Shown: positions 21,241 to 30,331, numbered from the stretch's first letter. The stretch is DNA of 54,734 nt from Oligoflexia bacterium (GCA_019694465.1 JAIBBV010000020.1:1-54734), one strand, 5' to 3'. Made by a program: numbers and translations. Notes: generated by a model not told the origin, from the letters alone.

Positions 21241-22242
21241 TCAGAATAAAAGATCCTGTATGTCGACCATACCCACTGGAGTGCCCTGCTCATCAACGAC
21301 CACTACTTGGTCAATTTTGAACTGGCGAAGCACTCGTAAAGCCTCTTCCACCAATACATCGGGCTGAATCGTCTTAGGATTTGCGCCCATCACAGCACTG
21401 ACTGGCTGACGTAGAAAGTCTTTATTTTTGTCCAGACAACGACGCAGGTCACCGTCGGTAAATATGCCTACCAATACGCCGCTTGAGTTTACGATGGAAG
21501 CCGCGCCAGGACGTCCCTTAGTCAGGGTGATTTTATTCAGGACTTCAGCGCAACTAGCTTCTTGAGAAACTATGCAATGGGCCTCACCCTTACGCATCAC
21601 CTCAGACACCAGCAATAAGCTCCTGCCTAAGGCGCCTCCAGGATGTGCGCCCGCAAATCGTTCACGGGCAATAGGGCGCTCACGTAGGACAGCCATAGCT
21701 AAAGCGTCACCCAAGGCCAACAAGACGCTGGTGCTAGTTGTAGGGGCAAGTCCAAGCGGACCAGCTTCCTTTAATTTACCAAAAGCGACGACAACATCGC
21801 TAAGTTGCGCCAAGGTACATTCGGTACTGGCAGTAAGTGAGACGATACTACATCCCAGTTTTCGTACATGCGGCAAAAAATCTGTCAGTTCGGGAGTTTC
21901 CCCTGAATTTGAGAGAACTAGTAATAAATCATCGCCAGTAACTCTGCCTAAATCTCCATGCATCGCCTCGGTCGGGTGCACGAAGAAGGATGGCACACCG
22001 ATACTAGAAAAAGTCGCCGATATCTTCTGCGCTATAAAGCCGGCCTTTCCAACACCGCTAACAACCAGGCGTCCAGCCTGTTTAATCAACAATATTTTCT
22101 CAACCGCAGCACCGAAATTATCGTCAAGGCGCTCCGCTACCTGGCTCAAAGCCTGCTGAGCCTGCAGAAGAACATCCCGCCCAGCGCGCAGCCACTCAGC
22201 ATTTAGCGAGGAGTTTGAAATATTAAGTTTAAGCGCCTTCAT
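21241..22242 (-). CDS. kdsD: Arabinose-5-phosphate isomerase (KpsF/GutQ family)
   Basis: Converts ribulose 5-phosphate to arabinose 5-phosphate, the first step to Kdo of lipopolysaccharide. 333 residues. An N-terminal SIS domain has GVGKAGFIAQKISATFSS, FVHPTEAMHGDLG and LVLSNSGETPEL. A C-terminal pair of CBS domains starts at about residue 215 (VSEVMRKGEAHCIV) with IFTDGDLRRCL and VVDEQGTPVGMVDIQDLL. The His in AMHGDLG is a conserved active-site residue of the family. It is the first gene of the long minus-strand run, nine bases before the methyltransferase gene, so its promoter probably lies in 22243-22430. Confidence 0.94.
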   Translation of the reverse strand: MKALKLNISNSSLNAEWLRAGRDVLLQAQQALSQVAERLDDNFGAAVEKILLIKQAGRLVVSGVGKAGFIAQKISATFSSIGVPSFFVHPTEAMHGDLGRVTGDDLLLVLSNSGETPELTDFLPHVRKLGCSIVSLTASTECTLAQLSDVVVAFGKLKEAGPLGLAPTTSTSVLLALGDALAMAVLRERPIARERFAGAHPGGALGRSLLLVSEVMRKGEAHCIVSQEASCAEVLNKITLTKGRPGAASIVNSSGVLVGIFTDGDLRRCLDKNKDFLRQPVSAVMGANPKTIQPDVLVEEALRVLRQFKIDQVVVVDEQGTPVGMVDIQDLLF

Positions 22243-22430
22243 AGATTCAATAAAATCGACCGCGACAGTCTAGCAGAGCGGGCCAGCCTATGCAAAAGAA
22301 GTTGTAAAATTAGGGTGTTACACTCTAGGAATTAGCGCTCCCGCACGTTTTGCCACCTGCACGCTGCTGGGGTCATAATTGGCAACGTTTTGCTCTATTT
22401 AGATTCGCTCGACTTGGTGTGGATAGGTAT

Positions 22431-22705
22431 ATGCTGCGTACAGCACTGGCTTTTTCTGTAAGTCTGATACTTTGTTGTGCCACAGCTGTCGCCGCGCCGA
22501 AGCCCATAAATGTTGGAATCATGCTCTACCAGTCCGGGCACTGGATGTAGGGATTAACAGATCATCACCGACCAGCGATGCTATCGCTCGATTTGCTGGG
22601 CGTTACAAAATTCCCTTCTTGGCCATTGCGACAGATCCGCAAGCTGAGCGTGACCGCCAGTACGTAGTCAATAATTGGCCATCCCCACCCCACCTGGCCA
22701 CCTAG
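22431..22705 (+). pseudogene. Relic of an ABC-type solute-binding protein gene (LivK-like)
   Basis: The ATG at 22431 opens 39 codons encoding a good signal peptide (MLRTALAFSVSLILCC, cleavage near AVAA) followed by PINVGIMLYQSGHW, which looks like the first mature strand of a type I periplasmic binding protein. The frame stops at 22550. In another frame, up to a stop at 22705, the text SDAIARFAGRYKIPFLAIATDP and YVVNNWPSP resembles the later sugar-binding-fold segment of LivJ/LivK proteins. The parts between and after are missing. I read it as an internal deletion plus frameshift plus C-terminal loss. No permease or ATPase gene is nearby. Confidence 0.6.
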
Positions 22706-22786
22706 ACTCGGTCAAAATTGACTAAGAATTGAAAGGCATTTAGCTTGTGTGAGCTTTTTGCCCCCCCTCTAAAGGAAGGACATATC

Positions 22787-24394
22787 GTGGCCCCACAAGC
22801 AGTTAGTACAAGCCCAAGCGAGTCTCACCCAATTGATCTAAACGCACTTGCAGCAACACTTTCACTGCAACGCCCGTTGGCTAACGTTACCACCCCAGCG
22901 GGACTATCACTGCGTACAGATCTAAAAAGTGCCGATGGTAAAAAAGCTCAGGGCCTGGTGCTCCTACTACAGGCTATTCACAGTCCCACTGAAGCGGGAG
23001 AGTCTGAAGCTTTTGTAGCGGCCAGTACTAGAATCATCGCTGAGCTTAAGGCACTAGCTAGCGTAAACCCAGAGGCATGGCAGGTAATTCGAGCGGCCAA
23101 AGGTAGCGAAATGGGCATATGCCAGGCCGCCGTTGATAAACTTAAGACCGCCAAGATTGTCGAAGGTCCGACTGCAAAACTCTCGGCGGATGATTTACCT
23201 AATACTTTGGTGCTACAGCAAAGATTCGATGCCTTCACCCCTAAGGTAGTTGCCGGCATCGTGAGTAGGGCCGCTGAGCTTAACGGACCTGCTGTTGTAG
23301 ACCGCATCTGTACTATCTGCCAATCTGCACGCGATAGGCGCGTAGAGATGCAGGGCATCATGAAGGATTCACGCAACATGTTGCTCGCATTGGCTACCCA
23401 GTCCCCCGGAGCTTTTGAAGCCTTGGTTGCCCGCGCCGAGCGAGGAGATCGGACAGCTGACACAGCTGCATCAGTAGCCTTAGCAGCCATAAAGGAGGCA
23501 CTAGACACCGACACTAACATTCCCTCGCCCCAACTTGCAGCAACGCTGGGGAAACTCGGTGAGAGTATTCGCCTCGACAGGTGTGGAGAGCTGCACGACT
23601 CGCCGCTAAGAAAGTATGAAGCTCGCCTTTTCTTAATACATGCTTTGGATAAGCTCTGTGCAAATGAACAAAGCGCCGTCGCTGCTGCACGAGCCCAGAT
23701 ATTAGGAGCTGAGCCGCTTCCGACTTTGGCACATGAAGTTTTTGCCCACGGCCAACATGCCACACTCAAGGAGATCGCCTCCCAATACCTTGCAGTAGTC
23801 AAGCCTGCGGCCCCAGCGCCGAGTAAACCAACTGCCCCAGCTGCAACCGCAGCACCTAGCGCCACATCCGCGGCTCGCAGTGAACCAGCCAGGCCTGAAC
23901 TAAAATTTGGCGCCGATGTACCGCCAGAGGTACAAGCTTATATCGAGAATGCAGCGACAAAGTTCACTACACGCGCCGAGATGGTCAGCCACTTTGCCGC
24001 GCAAATGGACCGACTACGTTCGCTCATTGCACGCGCCGCGGCTGAACCAGAGTTTGTCGGAGAAGTGGCTCGAATGGGGAGGCGCATTGAAGAAAGCGGT
24101 AGCACCTCGCAGAAGCACCTTACCGCGCTGTGGGTGCGGCAGTTACTTGTATATTGGAGCCCAGCGCCCGCATATGTCTCAGGCTCCCCGCACCGAAATA
24201 CGGCTTTAGAAATCCTAAAGACTGCAGTACGTGAGGATCCTAGCTTGCTTACAACGCTGATGGAATTCGCCTCCCCCTTTACCAATGATGGCAATCTTAG
24301 AAGTGCAGCCAAAAATCTAGCACCGATCTTAGCCGCTCTGCCTTTAGATTTAAGCCGAGTTTCTGATGCTGGTAGGCGCTATTTGGACAGATAA
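22787..24394 (+). CDS. Ala-rich helical protein of unknown function
   Basis: 535 residues from a GTG start preceded by the strong ribosome site AAAGGAAGGA at 22771-22780; the frame extends to 22745 without a good site. No signal peptide or membrane segment. The protein is almost entirely predicted helical and alanine-rich, with a disordered Pro/Ala/Thr linker at about residues 338-372 that separates two helical domains. It recalls the HEAT-repeat gene at 322 in style, but repeats are not clear by eye. No family recognised. It is convergent with the M48 peptidase gene. A pseudogene relic lies just upstream. Confidence 0.65.
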   Translation: MAPQAVSTSPSESHPIDLNALAATLSLQRPLANVTTPAGLSLRTDLKSADGKKAQGLVLLLQAIHSPTEAGESEAFVAASTRIIAELKALASVNPEAWQVIRAAKGSEMGICQAAVDKLKTAKIVEGPTAKLSADDLPNTLVLQQRFDAFTPKVVAGIVSRAAELNGPAVVDRICTICQSARDRRVEMQGIMKDSRNMLLALATQSPGAFEALVARAERGDRTADTAASVALAAIKEALDTDTNIPSPQLAATLGKLGESIRLDRCGELHDSPLRKYEARLFLIHALDKLCANEQSAVAAARAQILGAEPLPTLAHEVFAHGQHATLKEIASQYLAVVKPAAPAPSKPTAPAATAAPSATSAARSEPARPELKFGADVPPEVQAYIENAATKFTTRAEMVSHFAAQMDRLRSLIARAAAEPEFVGEVARMGRRIEESGSTSQKHLTALWVRQLLVYWSPAPAYVSGSPHRNTALEILKTAVREDPSLLTTLMEFASPFTNDGNLRSAAKNLAPILAALPLDLSRVSDAGRRYLDR

Positions 24395-24466
24395 CAAGTT
24401 AATAGATAATCGCCGCTGCGCTTACAACATGAAGCGAATATCGTTTTCCTATCCAACGTACTACTT

Positions 24467-25573
24467 CTAGCTCTGGCGATCCTGCGGCAGGATTACCTGT
24501 GAGCAAATGTTTTGTAGGCTAGACCAGCCCTCAGGGGCTAGAATGTTTGAAGACTCCGCAGGACCAGCGCCTGGGCTGGCCGCTAGAGCAGTGGAACTTG
24601 TTAAAGCATGCGCTCTTACAAACGAAGCACCACCCATGTCATTTTCTGAAAGGCGTACCTGCAAAGCACGCGAGTGCGTCGCTGAAACTCCTAGCTTCCT
24701 TAGGTAGAAAGCTGAGAGTTTGTAAGCCTTGGCTTCCTCTTCTGCCGTATATGTCATACGGGCTAGGCGTTGACTAAGCCCTGGCGAAGCAATTCTTAGC
24801 GAAACTACGTCCTCCAAATAGGCGCGCAAGAAGAATCCAATCCCCAGTGAGCGCAGCATGCCAGCCAGCGGATGGCGATCCGCGGTGTGCGCCAACTCAT
24901 GTGCCACAACAGCAATAAATTCTTCGGGGGTGGCCATACTTGCGAGCATGCCCTTGCTTAAGATCACCTGCCCTCCAGCCAGCGAGAAAGCCTGAACGCG
25001 ATCATCATCAATGACTTGAATATTTAGCGGAAACGGCAATCCTACGACCGGGACCAAAGCCTCGGTCACCTTGAGCAAGGCGCTAGCGCCCGTGGCTGCA
25101 CCACACACAGGATGATCCAGCGCGATACGATCTGCCATTTCGCCCGAGAAATGTTGCTCCCAAGAAACTGGCAGTATCTGCGCTAAGGGCGCGGCAAGAA
25201 ACTCAGCCGCACGAACTGTAAGCAGGTAGCACAGCAATCCCGTAAAAAGTAGCGCGGTAAAGCGATATAGAGTTCCCCTATCAATGCCATCCGCCTCACC
25301 AGAAAATATCGGTACAGTGCGTAGACGCTCCAAAATAAGTGGATCCTGACAGGTTAGAAATTGTTGATGATGCTGTTTATGCGCCAAACGGAAAGGTGAA
25401 GCACCCTGAGCAGCTTCCTCCACCAGGCTTAAGCCCTCGTAGGGCCAAAACGCCACGATCACTCCGAGTTCATCAACGATGCGAAGACCTGAAGCATCAA
25501 AGCTTACAAGCACATCACGTCGCAATGAATTGCGAAGGTCAGTATAGACATTGGCGAGCGCACTGGCGGACAT
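24467..25573 (-). CDS. M48 family metalloprotease with one membrane segment
   Basis: Zinc peptidase of the HtpX/Oma1/BepA clan, 368 residues. The zinc motif HELAH is in VVAHELAHTADRHPLAG (about 218-234). The third ligand Glu is probably in YTAEEEAKAYKLSAFYL, where the usual EAD reads EAK, a change at the neighbouring Asp but not at the ligand. An N-terminal soluble domain of about 95 residues resembles DUF7092, which precedes M48 domains elsewhere, and a membrane segment follows at about 106-130. The ATG has GGAG eight bases upstream. Likely membrane protein quality control. Confidence 0.85.
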   Translation of the reverse strand: MSASALANVYTDLRNSLRRDVLVSFDASGLRIVDELGVIVAFWPYEGLSLVEEAAQGASPFRLAHKQHHQQFLTCQDPLILERLRTVPIFSGEADGIDRGTLYRFTALLFTGLLCYLLTVRAAEFLAAPLAQILPVSWEQHFSGEMADRIALDHPVCGAATGASALLKVTEALVPVVGLPFPLNIQVIDDDRVQAFSLAGGQVILSKGMLASMATPEEFIAVVAHELAHTADRHPLAGMLRSLGIGFFLRAYLEDVVSLRIASPGLSQRLARMTYTAEEEAKAYKLSAFYLRKLGVSATHSRALQVRLSENDMGGASFVRAHALTSSTALAASPGAGPAESSNILAPEGWSSLQNICSQVILPQDRQS

Positions 25574-26035
25574 GGACCAAGCTCCGAAACAAATTCCGGT
25601 ACCACCTGCCCCCCAAATATGAATGCCTAGAACTTCCCCTACTGAGGTTATGGCGAATCCACCACAAAACGCCTCTTAGCCACCAGTAATTGCCATCAAC
25701 CTCAGAAATGACCAGCGCGACCAATCGGGCACGCAACTAATTAGGATCACGGCAAATTATTAAGAAAGTCGCTGGGCATATTCTCCGAATACAGTTCGCC
25801 AGTCAAACAATTTCCATGATTTTCCTAGGTCAAACTAAGCACTATTACTAGCGTAAATCCTTGTAATCTCTATTTATTTTTGGTTTGTTTGGGCCGATTT
25901 GAGTATTTGAAAGATGCGCAGGCAGGCCTGAGATCGTATCAGTGCCTTAAGCGACGCACTGGTCAGGGTCCAAAAGCGACCCAAGCGCGCTGCGGCGATA
26001 ACATAGTGAGTTAGGCTACTGGGAGATTACAGATT
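25574..26035. other. Long intergenic region upstream of the HTH gene
   Basis: These 462 bases lie between the start of the M48 gene (minus) and the HTH gene (plus). The middle part (about 25740-25910) is AT-rich and is the likely site of promoters in both directions. I found no hexamer pair good enough to name. A GGGAG at about 26020 could serve the HTH gene although it is some 12 bases from the ATG. No tRNA or clear small ORF was seen. Confidence 0.4.
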
Positions 26036-26305
26036 ATGACAAATGCGAAACCGCCCTTGCTACTTACAGTTCGGGAAGTTTCAAAACTGCTGAGAATTCA
26101 CCGTCCCAAGGTCTATGACCTTCTGCGGGCAGGAACGATAGATGGATTCAAGCTCGGCTCTGACTGGCGCATCAAACGAGATTCAGTGGAGAAACTAGTG
26201 GGACCAATACCAGAAGATTTTTTCTCTGGTAAACATGAGGACGACGGCGATGAGCCTGACGGCGACAAGAAGGAAAGCGACGGCAAACTTCGCGTTGCTT
26301 CCTAG
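26036..26305 (+). CDS. Excisionase-family helix-turn-helix protein
   Basis: 89-residue DNA-binding protein of the MerR-like HTH_17 (excisionase/AlpA) type. Residues 8-60 hold LLTVREVSKLLRIHRPKVYD, LLRAGTIDGFKLGSDWRI and KRDSVEKLV, the standard winged fold. After it comes a strongly acidic, disordered tail (KHEDDGDEPDGDKKESDG) before a short C-terminus. It stands alone, with a long upstream spacer and a perfect terminator right behind, so it is a one-gene unit. No integrase or phage gene is nearby; a chromosomal regulator or nucleoid role is more likely than excision. Confidence 0.88.
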   Translation: MTNAKPPLLLTVREVSKLLRIHRPKVYDLLRAGTIDGFKLGSDWRIKRDSVEKLVGPIPEDFFSGKHEDDGDEPDGDKKESDGKLRVAS

Positions 26306-26320
26306 AGTAAGCGTGCATCT

Positions 26321-26359
26321 CCCCGTCGAAGGACTCTCTCCTTCGACGGGGATTTTTTT
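26321..26359 (+). terminator. Intrinsic terminator of the HTH gene
   Basis: A perfect 13-bp GC-rich stem (26321-26333 with 26339-26351), a five-base loop CTCTC, then a run of seven T at 26353-26359. It lies 15 bases after the stop codon. The complement strand lacks a matching T-run, so it acts on the plus strand. Confidence 0.95.
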
Positions 26360-26431
26360 GCCCGGCACCCATAATTTTTGAGGCAGCAACTTCGTAGGCC
26401 GGCACCTATTAAGCACCGCTTCATACAAGCT

Positions 26432-27244
26432 CTAGGCCTTAGCGCGCTCCAATTCCTGTGCCAGTCTAACGAACTCTTCTATACTTAGCGTTTCAGCTCT
26501 GCGCATAGGATCGATTCCTGCTGCTGCAAGCACTGAGTCAAGTTTATCCGGATCAACAATGGATGACCCGCGCAGTGAGTTATGTAGCTGACGACGGCGC
26601 TGAGAAAATGCTGCCTTTACCACTCGCTTAAACCACTCTATATCCGGAATATCAAAACGCGGCCGCTTCAGAAAGCGCAACTCGATCACACGCGAGTCAA
26701 CACTAGTCGGCGGATGGAATGAGTTGCCCTTAACAATCGGCCCTAAGCCTATATCGGCTGACATCTGCGCATTTACAGAAAGCACTCCGTAGTCACGTCC
26801 ACCGGGAGAAGCTGCTACTCTCTCTGCAAATTCGCGTTGTAACATCAAAACCGCGCGCTGAATTGCTGGAGCATGCGCAATTAGCTGAAATAAAATTTCA
26901 GTAGAGAACGCGTACGGCAAATTGCCGAAGATAACCAGATCCTTGCCTAAACTGGAATAATCAAAAGTTCGCGCGTCTGCATTTATAATTCGCAGGCCCG
27001 GGAATTTCCTCCCCAATTCGGCACAAAAAGCCGGCTCAATTTCGACTACACTTGCCAATCCATATTTGCTCAGTTCTGTTGTTAATGCTCCCAACCCTGG
27101 ACCAATCTCGACTAACGTGCCAGAGCCACCCGGGGATCCAAATTCAATTATGCTGTCGATCACCTCCGGCGCAATTAGAAAATTTTGCCCGCGCCCCTTA
27201 CTCGGGCGAACATCCAACTCAGCCAACTTATCCTTAACTTTCAC
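26432..27244 (-). CDS. rsmA: 16S rRNA (adenine1518/1519-N6)-dimethyltransferase
   Basis: KsgA family, 270 residues, dimethylates the two adjacent adenines of helix 45 of 16S rRNA during small-subunit assembly. Motifs: GRGQNFLIAPEVID at the N-terminus, SAM site VEIGPGLGALTTEL, and catalytic GNLPYAFSTEI. The C-terminal helical domain with AFSQRRRQLHNSLRG is intact. GTG start at 27244, overlapping the tsaD stop as GTGA, so the two genes are translationally coupled. Confidence 0.96.
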   Translation of the reverse strand: MKVKDKLAELDVRPSKGRGQNFLIAPEVIDSIIEFGSPGGSGTLVEIGPGLGALTTELSKYGLASVVEIEPAFCAELGRKFPGLRIINADARTFDYSSLGKDLVIFGNLPYAFSTEILFQLIAHAPAIQRAVLMLQREFAERVAASPGGRDYGVLSVNAQMSADIGLGPIVKGNSFHPPTSVDSRVIELRFLKRPRFDIPDIEWFKRVVKAAFSQRRRQLHNSLRGSSIVDPDKLDSVLAAAGIDPMRRAETLSIEEFVRLAQELERAKA

Positions 27245-28266
27245 GCTAATGGCTCCATCGACTCAATTGGCCAACGACTACGAGCACAAATTTCCACTGA
27301 ACTTACGCCACACTTACGAAAACGTTCCAGCCCAAGCGCAGCAATCATAACCGCATTATCCATGCAGTGCTTAAAGTCTGGGAAATAAACATCACCACCA
27401 ACTACCTGCGCAAGTCGTTCACGTAGACGCCGATTTGCAGATACGCCCCCGCTAACCGCCACGCGCGTAACTCCACTTCTTTTTTTGGCCTCTAGCACTT
27501 TACCAATAAGAGTATCAACTATCGCCTCCTGCACAGTATGAGCGAGCTCAGCTCGAACGGCACTGTCAGCGCTCGTGGCACGTTTGACCATCAGGGCAAT
27601 TGCAGTCTTCAAGCCTGAAAAGCTAAACCCTTCACTACCCTGCATTACCTTGGGCAATTTAAAGCGGCTACTACCTCCAGCTAGCCGAAACTCATCTGCA
27701 GCTGCAGCCAATCGCGGGCCGCCTGGGTACTCAAATCCCAAAAGATGGGCTGACTTATCGAAAGCTTCACCCGCAGCATCATCATGAGTGCGCGCCAGTA
27801 GTTCATAACGACCAACCTCTTTCACTAAGTGAAGCTCTGTATGGCCCCCAGAAACAACTAAGGCAAGAAATGGAAACTCCAATTGCGCGCAGGCAAGGCG
27901 TGGTGACAAAAGGTGAGCCTCAATATGATTCACTCCGACTAATGGGATCTGGTTGGCCAGCGTAAAACCCTTAGCAAAGTTAATTCCCACCAATAGGCAG
28001 CCCAGTAAGCCTGGTCCCTGCGTTACTGCGACAGCACCCAGATCCGACGTAGATACAGCCGCCTTGTGCAACACCTGATCGACAAGAATTGGCAAACTGC
28101 GCAGGTGCTCGCGTGAGGCTAATTCAGGAACGACCCCCCCATACAGTTCATGCACATTAGTCTGGGAAGCTACTTCTTCTGCCAATACACGCGGCTGTGA
28201 TCCAGCCTCTTCTAGAAGCGCCACCGCAGTTTCATCACAACTAGTCTCTATTCCAAGAAGTAACAT
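27241..28266 (-). CDS. tsaD: tRNA N6-adenosine threonylcarbamoyltransferase
   Basis: Transfers the threonylcarbamoyl group to A37 of ANN-decoding tRNAs, with TsaB and TsaE elsewhere. 341 residues, normal length. Visible motifs: LGIETSCDETAVAL at the N-terminus, the metal-binding HIEAH in VGVNHIEAHLLS, VSGGHTEL, and the late nucleotide loop AVSGGVSANRRLRERL. GTGA overlap with rsmA downstream. The cytochrome gene lies upstream 47 bases away in the same direction. Confidence 0.97.
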   Translation of the reverse strand: MLLLGIETSCDETAVALLEEAGSQPRVLAEEVASQTNVHELYGGVVPELASREHLRSLPILVDQVLHKAAVSTSDLGAVAVTQGPGLLGCLLVGINFAKGFTLANQIPLVGVNHIEAHLLSPRLACAQLEFPFLALVVSGGHTELHLVKEVGRYELLARTHDDAAGEAFDKSAHLLGFEYPGGPRLAAAADEFRLAGGSSRFKLPKVMQGSEGFSFSGLKTAIALMVKRATSADSAVRAELAHTVQEAIVDTLIGKVLEAKKRSGVTRVAVSGGVSANRRLRERLAQVVGGDVYFPDFKHCMDNAVMIAALGLERFRKCGVSSVEICARSRWPIESMEPLA

Positions 28267-28313
28267 TAGACTAAGGTTATCTGCCTTGCCCCCCTAAGTC
28301 CATGGCAGCGCCG

Positions 28314-29174
28314 CTAGCCTGGAACAGCTCTAAGATACCTAGCGATAAGCCTGAGATCTTCTTTATCAGCTAAGGCATAAAACTCCCACGGGCAGAAATG
28401 CGAATCACTGACACGGCCGTCAGGGCCAGAGCCCGTCTGCAAGTACTGCACAATGGCTGCCTCGTCCCACTCACCTATTCCATAGACCCGCGAGGAAGTT
28501 ATACCGGGAGCCACCTTGCTGCCGTAATTATTAGTAATCGTTTTTCCACCCAGCAAATAGCCCTCTGAATCAATTAATGAGCCAGGACTATTATGACAGC
28601 TACTGCAACGGGCGACATGATCGACTAGATACTCGCCGTACGCTAATTCATCGCTGCGGCGAACCTCTGGCACATATCCTCGCACTTCAGCACGCGAGTC
28701 AAAAAATCCGGTAGTATTGCGATCCATAAAAGAGAGAGTGCGCCGCGCAACATCTTTCTCTACAGCTGGTAGAGAACGCAGATAGGTAACTATCGCGAAT
28801 GTGTCTGCATCAGACATCCAATCGTAGCCTTGATGCACCTCGCTCGACAGCCAATTGCCGTCCCGATCCATCGAGGCTCGGATAGCCCGCATCACATCAA
28901 CATCACGCCAGGCTCCCAGCCCGCTTTTGGCGGAAGTTAGATTTGGCGCGTTAACGTCTCCATAACGATCATGCAATGCCCGGCCACCGAGAAGTAAGCT
29001 ATTGGGAGAGGCTTGTTCGCCATGGCAAAAGCCACAGGCTGCTAACCCCTTTACGAGAACTCGGCCACGCTCAACTTGCGCCCCATCCAAGGGTATAGAA
29101 GCAACAAAGACGGGCTCAGTTTGAGAGCATGCAACACAAATGACGGCGCATAGCGCCACAATCAGTTTTTTCAT
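28314..29174 (-). CDS. Dihaem cytochrome c lipoprotein
   Basis: 286 residues from the ATG at 29174, chosen because it gives a lipoprotein signal (MKKLIVALCAVICVACSQ, lipobox VAC); the frame is open to 29255. Two c-type haem sites are seen, CGFCH in the first domain and CSSCH in the second, each followed by a distal region with possible Met or His ligands. It is built like a duplicated class I cytochrome c (cytochrome c4 or alcohol-dehydrogenase cytochrome subunit style). Probably anchored in the outer or inner membrane facing the periplasm. No dehydrogenase gene is adjacent, so its partner is unknown. Confidence 0.85.
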   Translation of the reverse strand: MKKLIVALCAVICVACSQTEPVFVASIPLDGAQVERGRVLVKGLAACGFCHGEQASPNSLLLGGRALHDRYGDVNAPNLTSAKSGLGAWRDVDVMRAIRASMDRDGNWLSSEVHQGYDWMSDADTFAIVTYLRSLPAVEKDVARRTLSFMDRNTTGFFDSRAEVRGYVPEVRRSDELAYGEYLVDHVARCSSCHNSPGSLIDSEGYLLGGKTITNNYGSKVAPGITSSRVYGIGEWDEAAIVQYLQTGSGPDGRVSDSHFCPWEFYALADKEDLRLIARYLRAVPG

Positions 29175-29491
29175 TCTGGTCCCCAAAGCCATTACGGGCA
29201 GGGATGACTGTATAACGGACAAGAGGAGTGAACAAGCCAGCACCCATAGTGGCACCTGCAGCAGTTCGAGTCAGTACAAATCCAAGAATTTCTTTGTGTC
29301 TGCTATATTATAGCTCGGTGGTTAGTTTACAAAATAGCTATTGGCAAACTATGGGATAATTCAGGAACTGGGCAGTATCGTTTCAGAATTAAAGGACAAG
29401 CTCCACTTCCGAGTTCCAGTCAAATTATTCGGGTGTGACGATTCAAGCGCTTGGCGTATGCCAAACAATTAGGCTGTTTTATGGCGCCGCA
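29175..29491. other. AT-rich intergenic region between cytochrome and sigma factor genes
   Basis: About 317 bases without a gene. It includes AT-rich stretches around 29305-29360, which suit a promoter for the cytochrome gene, and a small hairpin TTGGC-GTAT-GCCAA at 29451-29464 that may mark the 3' end of the sigma factor transcript, although it lacks a proper T-run. Nothing else is recognised. Confidence 0.35.
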
Positions 29492-30112
29492 CTAACGAGC
29501 GGCACGACGGACTTGACGTTCGTCAGTCTCCTGCTGCGACTCGAAGAGGCGCTTTAATTTCCGACGCAGCATAAGACGAGAGCGATGCAAGCGCGACTTC
29601 ACGGCAGGTATAGTCAAATTCAAGATCTTCCCTACTTCTCGGCTGGTAAGTCCATCCACATCGCGCAGCACAAAAACCGGGCGATACTCATCGGGCAACT
29701 TACGAATTGCGTCTTCGAGTGCTGCCCCCAGTTCGTGACGCAAAGTTACAATTTCCGTTTCATGGTGCAAATTGGCCGGGGTAGTAAGTGACTTTTGCAA
29801 CTGCGACGGCAACTCCTCAATCGGCACCGAACGATCCTGCTTGCGCTTGCGTAGTTTCATAAAGGCTGAATTCACGGTTATGCGATACAACCAACTAGAA
29901 AACGAGGACTTTCCTTGAAAACTGTCAATTTTCCGGAAGACAGTAACGAACACATCTTGTAGGACTTCTTCCGCATCTTCTTGATTCTTGGTTAAGCGCA
30001 GAGACAGACTAAATGCCTTCGAGGCGTAGCGCGAAATAAGCTCCTCAAAACTTGCGGTATTTCCGGCCCGAAATTCCTTAACTAACTCAGCATCTGTCTT
30101 ACGCGCTGGCAT
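29492..30112 (-). CDS. ECF RNA polymerase sigma factor (RpoE-like)
   Basis: 206 residues. Start at the ATG 30112, preceded by GGAGG five bases away; the frame is open 27 codons upstream but lacks a ribosome site. Region 2 is clear: FEELISRYASKAFSLSLRLT and QEDAEEVLQDVFVTVFRKID, with the -10 recognition segment FSSWLYRITVN. Region 4 follows: RKLPDEYRPVFVLRDVDG, SREVGKILNLTIPAVKSRLH. The C-terminal 20 residues are charged and basic. No anti-sigma gene of known type is adjacent. The gene order HtrA then sigma suggests an envelope-stress role. Confidence 0.92.
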   Translation of the reverse strand: MPARKTDAELVKEFRAGNTASFEELISRYASKAFSLSLRLTKNQEDAEEVLQDVFVTVFRKIDSFQGKSSFSSWLYRITVNSAFMKLRKRKQDRSVPIEELPSQLQKSLTTPANLHHETEIVTLRHELGAALEDAIRKLPDEYRPVFVLRDVDGLTSREVGKILNLTIPAVKSRLHRSRLMLRRKLKRLFESQQETDERQVRRAAR

Positions 30113-30331
30113 ACTTCCTCCACACAGCGGCACTGTTGCACCGCGCTTACCAGGGAGACATATGCGAGAATCCTGCCAACGCCACTTGAACACGCCAAAG
30201 CCATATTCGAAGCGCGATGCAATTATAAGTTAAGAGGTTTCAACAAGATGCCAGAGTAGGTTTTTCTAGCACCCGAATCAGCTCACACACTTAACCTGTA
30301 TAAACTTTCGACAGCGTCAGATTTACGACAC

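Noticed and set aside
21572..22159. 195-codon plus-strand frame inside kdsD
   Set aside because: Antisense shadow; kdsD has full domain support.
16120..22242. Glycosyltransferase cluster considered as horizontally acquired
   Set aside because: Base and codon composition look like the flanking housekeeping genes, and there are no mobile genes at the borders.
22978..23865. 295-codon open frame on the minus strand opposite the Ala-rich protein
   Set aside because: Composition artefact of Ala/Leu-rich coding on the other strand; the plus-strand frame has a strong ribosome site and consistent codon use.
26036..26305. HTH gene considered as a sign of a prophage or integrative element
   Set aside because: No integrase, attachment repeat or phage gene lies near; the gene stands alone with its own terminator.
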